25,397 nt of DNA, taken from the NCBI GenBank assembly GCA_036374835.1, contig DASUTB010000104.1:1-25397 (forward strand), written 5' to 3'. Under the pieces are notes generated by a model. It saw nothing but the letters and a program-made list of their open reading frames with translations. It was not told where the DNA came from and ran no database searches. This DNA is from DASUTB01 sp036374835. Its GTDB lineage: Bacteria; Actinomycetota; Actinomycetes; Jiangellales; Jiangellaceae. Positions 23,118 through 25,397 of this stretch are shown one piece after another (position 1 is the first letter of the stretch; every line of letters starts with the position of its first letter). Both the position numbers and the translations under genes were made by a program.

Positions 23118-23202
23118 GGGCCCTTCCTCCTGCCGTAACGTGAAGTCCGTGAGGCTTACCAGAATCCCACGTTGCGTTTCGATCTGAGCCTAGGGCCAAG
23201 AG

Positions 23203-24705
23203 ATGACTGACGAACCGTTTGGCTCTCGCCCCGACGACGAGAGCGACGACGAAGGAACTCCGCAGCGACGTCCCGGCGGAGACGCGCAGCAACCCGGCGA
23301 CGATCCGTCCGGCGCGGCAGGCGCGGGCGACCCGTTCAGCCAACTGTTCGCCGCCCTCGGCGGCGGTGTGCCGCCGGGTATGCCCGGGGCGCCGGGTGGC
23401 GGTGGCCGCGGCGGAGATTTCAGCGGCGGCATGCCCGACCTCGGGCAGATGTTGCAGCAGCTCGGCCAGATGCTCTCGTGGTCCGGCGGTCCGGTGAACT
23501 GGGATCTGGCCAGGCAGTCCGCCCGGCAAGTGGTGGCCGCTGCCGGCGACCAGTCGGTGACCGGTGGCGAGCGCGACGCGTTCGCGCTGGCGTGCCGGCT
23601 GGCCGACACCTGGTTGAACGAAGCGACGGTGTTCCCCGCCGGCGGCGCCACACCAGAACCGTGGAGCCGCGCGGAGTGGGTCGAAGGCACCATCCCGCAG
23701 TGGAAGACGCTGATCGAACCCGTGGCGGCACGCGTATCGGAGGCGATGAACCGCGCGCTGCCCGAGGAGGTCACGCAACAGGCCGGCCCACTGGTGGGCA
23801 TGATGCAGCAGCTCGGCGTGTCGATGTGGGGCGTTCAGGTCGGCCAGAGCGTCGGTAAGCTCGCCGGTGAGGTGCTGGGCTCGACCGATGTCGGATTCCC
23901 GCTGACTCCCGGCCAGCCGGTACTCGTCCCGGCGAACGTACGCGCATTCGGCCAGGGCCTCGGCGTGGACGAGCGCGACGTGTTCATCTACCTCGCGTTG
24001 CGCGAGATCGCGCACCTGCGGCTGTACGCGCACGCGCCGTGGCTGCGCTCGCACATCATCTCGCTGGTCGAGGAGTACGCGCGGCACGTCACGGTCGACA
24101 CCGACCGGATCGAAGCATCGATGCGCGATCTCGACCCGCAACGCCCGGAGGCGATCCAGGAAGCGCTCGAGGGCGGCGTGTTCGAGCTGCCGACGACGCC
24201 GGAGCAGAAGTCGGCGCTCGCCCGGCTCGAACTGGCCCTTGCCCTGGTCGAGGGTTGGGTGCACGACGTCGTCACGCTCGCGGCGAGCGGTCGCCTACCA
24301 TCCGCCGAACGGCTGGCCGAGACGGTCCGGCGGCGGCGCGCGTCCGGCGGCCCGGCCGAGCAGACCTTCGCCACACTCGTCGGGCTGGAGCTGCGCCCGC
24401 GCAAGCTCCGCGAGGCGGCCGCGTTCTGGGCCGCGGTGCGTGAGGAGCGTGGCGTGGAAGGACGGGACGGCATCTGGGCACATCCCGACCTCATGCCGGA
24501 CGTGGACGACCTGGCCGATCCTGCGACCTACCTCGCTCGTGACGCTCTCGACCCGTCGATGCTGGACGACACTCCACCGGCACCGGCCGGCGATGAGACG
24601 GCCCGGGAAGGCGGTGTGGCACCCGACGGCGATGCGACCGATGAGAGTGCCCCGCCGGAGGATCGCGACGAACCGGACGGTCCGGACAGCGACGGCTCCA
24701 ACTAG
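23203..24705 (+). CDS. DUF2342 'zinc-dependent metalloprotease' family protein
   Basis: A 500-residue protein. A disordered Gly/Asp/Pro-rich N-terminus (1-80, with GGGVPPGMPGAPGGGGRGG) precedes the DUF2342 domain (about 95-420). Family stretches include VNWDLARQSARQVVAAAGDQSVTGGER (98-124), EAMNRALP, GSTDVGFPLTPGQPVLVPANV and IYLALREIAHLRLYAHAPWLR. At the presumed metal motif the sequence is Arg267-Glu268-Ile-Ala-His271. The first His of HExxH is therefore Arg, which I believe is usual in this subfamily, so protease activity is doubtful. VEGWVHDVV (about 349-357) would supply the third ligand region. A long acidic tail (445-500) is disordered. ATG 23203 has only a weak AAGAG-like site. A mycobacterial counterpart is Rv3195 (from memory). 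Confidence 0.9.
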   Translation: MTDEPFGSRPDDESDDEGTPQRRPGGDAQQPGDDPSGAAGAGDPFSQLFAALGGGVPPGMPGAPGGGGRGGDFSGGMPDLGQMLQQLGQMLSWSGGPVNWDLARQSARQVVAAAGDQSVTGGERDAFALACRLADTWLNEATVFPAGGATPEPWSRAEWVEGTIPQWKTLIEPVAARVSEAMNRALPEEVTQQAGPLVGMMQQLGVSMWGVQVGQSVGKLAGEVLGSTDVGFPLTPGQPVLVPANVRAFGQGLGVDERDVFIYLALREIAHLRLYAHAPWLRSHIISLVEEYARHVTVDTDRIEASMRDLDPQRPEAIQEALEGGVFELPTTPEQKSALARLELALALVEGWVHDVVTLAASGRLPSAERLAETVRRRRASGGPAEQTFATLVGLELRPRKLREAAAFWAAVREERGVEGRDGIWAHPDLMPDVDDLADPATYLARDALDPSMLDDTPPAPAGDETAREGGVAPDGDATDESAPPEDRDEPDGPDSDGSN

Positions 24706-24718
24706 GCCCCAGAAATTT

Positions 24719-24872
24719 TCGTCCACATGCCGTGGACAATGTTCGTGCAGGTCAACGCGTTGATTTCGGTACTGCCGGAAGGTCCGTCAACAAGGAAAAC
24801 CACCAGACGTCCACAGGCAAATCGGAACCGCCTCACACCCTGTCCACAAGGTTTTCCACAGGCCGTGGAAAA
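24719..24872. promoter_or_regulatory. Cluster of six DnaA-box-like sites
   Basis: Compared with TTGTCCACA, the sites are TCGTCCACA (24719-24727, 8/9), the reverse CGTGGACAA (24731-24739, 8/9), ACGTCCACA (24807-24815, 7/9), CTGTCCACA (24840-24848, 8/9), TTTTCCACA (24852-24860, 8/9) and the reverse CGTGGAAAA (24864-24872, 7/9). Two form face-to-face pairs. The stretch is visibly more AT-rich than its surroundings and non-coding. It is not beside dnaA/dnaN, so it is unlikely to be the chromosomal origin. DnaA titration or DnaA control of the promoter at 24889 fits better. Confidence 0.5.
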
Positions 24873-24888
24873 GTCCTGCCGACTCGCG

Positions 24889-24917
24889 TTGACCATCGCC
24901 GCGCGGGCCTCTAGCGT
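24889..24917 (+). promoter_or_regulatory. Sigma-70-type promoter, TTGACC-17-TAGCGT
   Basis: TTGACC (24889-24894) and TAGCGT (24912-24917) are exactly 17 bases apart and fit the housekeeping actinobacterial consensus (TTGACN, TANNNT). It begins 16 bases after the last DnaA-box-like site. The start would be near 24924, giving a leader of about 235 bases before DUF5679. A second -10-like TAGTGT at 25111-25116 could give a shorter leader. Confidence 0.5.
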
Positions 24918-25158
24918 CGTTCGCAGACGGAAGCGTCCGGGCGCAAAACAGTCGTTCGCACGGGGAAGGCGCGCGGCGGGCTTGGCCCGGGGGACGTCCG
25001 CCGAATCAGCCGGCCGTTCGGTTGCCTGACTCCCTGCACCAGGCGCCGCGCGGTCGGCCGTCTTTCGCCCGCAGGCACGACTCTGCAGCGCACGCGATGC
25101 TCGCCTGCCGTAGTGTTACGCCGCGACCGACCAGTTCCAACGAACAGGAGGCCAACCC
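24918..25158 (+). other. Non-coding leader region of the DUF5679 gene
   Basis: No credible gene is seen here. The frames open across it have no ribosome sites and poor codon use. A short ATG frame at 25096 runs into DUF5679 out of frame and lacks a ribosome site. Small GC-rich hairpins such as CCGAA/TTCGG around 25000-25020 are within what this base composition gives by chance. No riboswitch or attenuator was recognised. Confidence 0.4.
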
Positions 25159-25317
25159 ATGGCCGAGACCTACTCCGGCGAGTTCTACTGCGTGAAGTGC
25201 AAGGAGAAGCGCCAAGCGACCGGCGACGTCGTGGTCAACGACAAGGGCACGCGGATGGCCAAGGCCAAGTGCCCGGTCTGCTCGACCAATCTGAACCGGA
25301 TCCTCGGCAGGGCCTGA
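25159..25317 (+). CDS. DUF5679 small zinc-ribbon protein
   Basis: A 52-residue protein, too short for usual gene finders but well supported. AGGAGG (25146-25151) is 7 bases before the ATG. Two Cys pairs, CVKC (residues 11-14) and CPVC (38-41), form a likely zinc ribbon. The start MAETYSGEFYCVKCKEKR and the end CSTNLNRILGRA are typical of DUF5679. The region between the Cys pairs is basic and hydrophilic (VVVNDKGTRMAKAK). It could bind nucleic acid or a protein partner, but no function is established. The gene is followed 26 bases later by a long inverted repeat. Confidence 0.92.
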   Translation: MAETYSGEFYCVKCKEKRQATGDVVVNDKGTRMAKAKCPVCSTNLNRILGRA

Positions 25318-25342
25318 CCTAAGACCGAATGACCATGTTAAG

Positions 25343-25397
25343 CGGGGATTCCCCAGCCTTGGCCGGTTTGTAGACCGGCCAAGGCTGGGGAATCCCC
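25343..25397. terminator. Perfect 23-bp inverted repeat after DUF5679, probable terminator
   Basis: Arms at 25344-25366 and 25375-25397 are exact reverse complements around the loop TTTGTAGA; one extra T-A pair extends the stem to 24 bp. Each arm itself begins or ends with a small GGGGATTCCCC-like dyad. Its place 26 bases after the DUF5679 stop suggests a terminator, possibly for genes converging from both sides. The window ends on the last base of the repeat, so a T-run cannot be seen. Confidence 0.65.

Noticed and set aside
24719..24872. Chromosomal origin of replication (oriC)
   Set aside because: dnaA and dnaN are not adjacent, there are only six imperfect boxes, and no AT-rich unwinding stretch is seen. 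Kept only as a DnaA-box-like cluster.

Overview
The window is very GC-rich and codes densely on both strands. Its chromosomal genes are typical of a high-GC Gram-positive actinomycete: a UPF0182 membrane protein, a PPA1309-family protein, a PDZ/Lon-like YlbL-type protease, a DUF2342 metalloprotease-like protein, DUF5679, an F420-type nitroreductase and an initiator tRNA with a C1.U72 mismatch. I cannot name the genus. Strong GGAGG-type ribosome sites and GTG starts fit the same picture.

Layout. (1) 1-2102: a truncated CPBP-family membrane protease-like gene (minus strand), then a two-gene plus-strand unit, a CoA-binding Rossmann protein and an F420-type nitroreductase. Two DosR/DevR-like dyads lie upstream of that unit. 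(2) 2300-16833: a large accessory block. Four tightly coupled minus-strand genes (subtilase with CFI-box C-terminus, DUF6603 protein, 932-aa protein, 1402-aa protein) face away from one plus-strand gene, a DUF3892 fusion carrying a 'DPLWxLARQWQ' domain. (3) 17023-17263: initiator tRNA-fMet with its promoter, its terminator and a long palindrome. (4) 17284-24705: UPF0182, PPA1309, PDZ-Lon, an atypical SDR/epimerase and a DUF2342 protein. From memory, UPF0182, PDZ-Lon and the DUF2342 protein resemble the Rv3193c-Rv3195 neighbourhood of mycobacteria. (5) 24706-25397: a cluster of DnaA-box-like sites next to a good sigma-70-type promoter, the small zinc-ribbon protein DUF5679, and a perfect long inverted repeat at the window end.

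The best candidate for an undescribed system is region 2. Its four giant or large proteins carry motifs that I recall, without having searched, as recurring together in actinobacteria, myxobacteria and cyanobacteria as 'hypothetical proteins'. The junctions here are TGATG (1-nt overlap), an 8-nt gap and an 8-nt overlap, which implies one translationally coupled operon. None of the proteins has a visible signal peptide. No known phage, secretion or CRISPR component is present, so the function is unknown. I infer a multi-protein assembly linked to a regulated protease.

Limits: all family names come from reading translated motifs by eye. No database, structure prediction or composition calculation was run.
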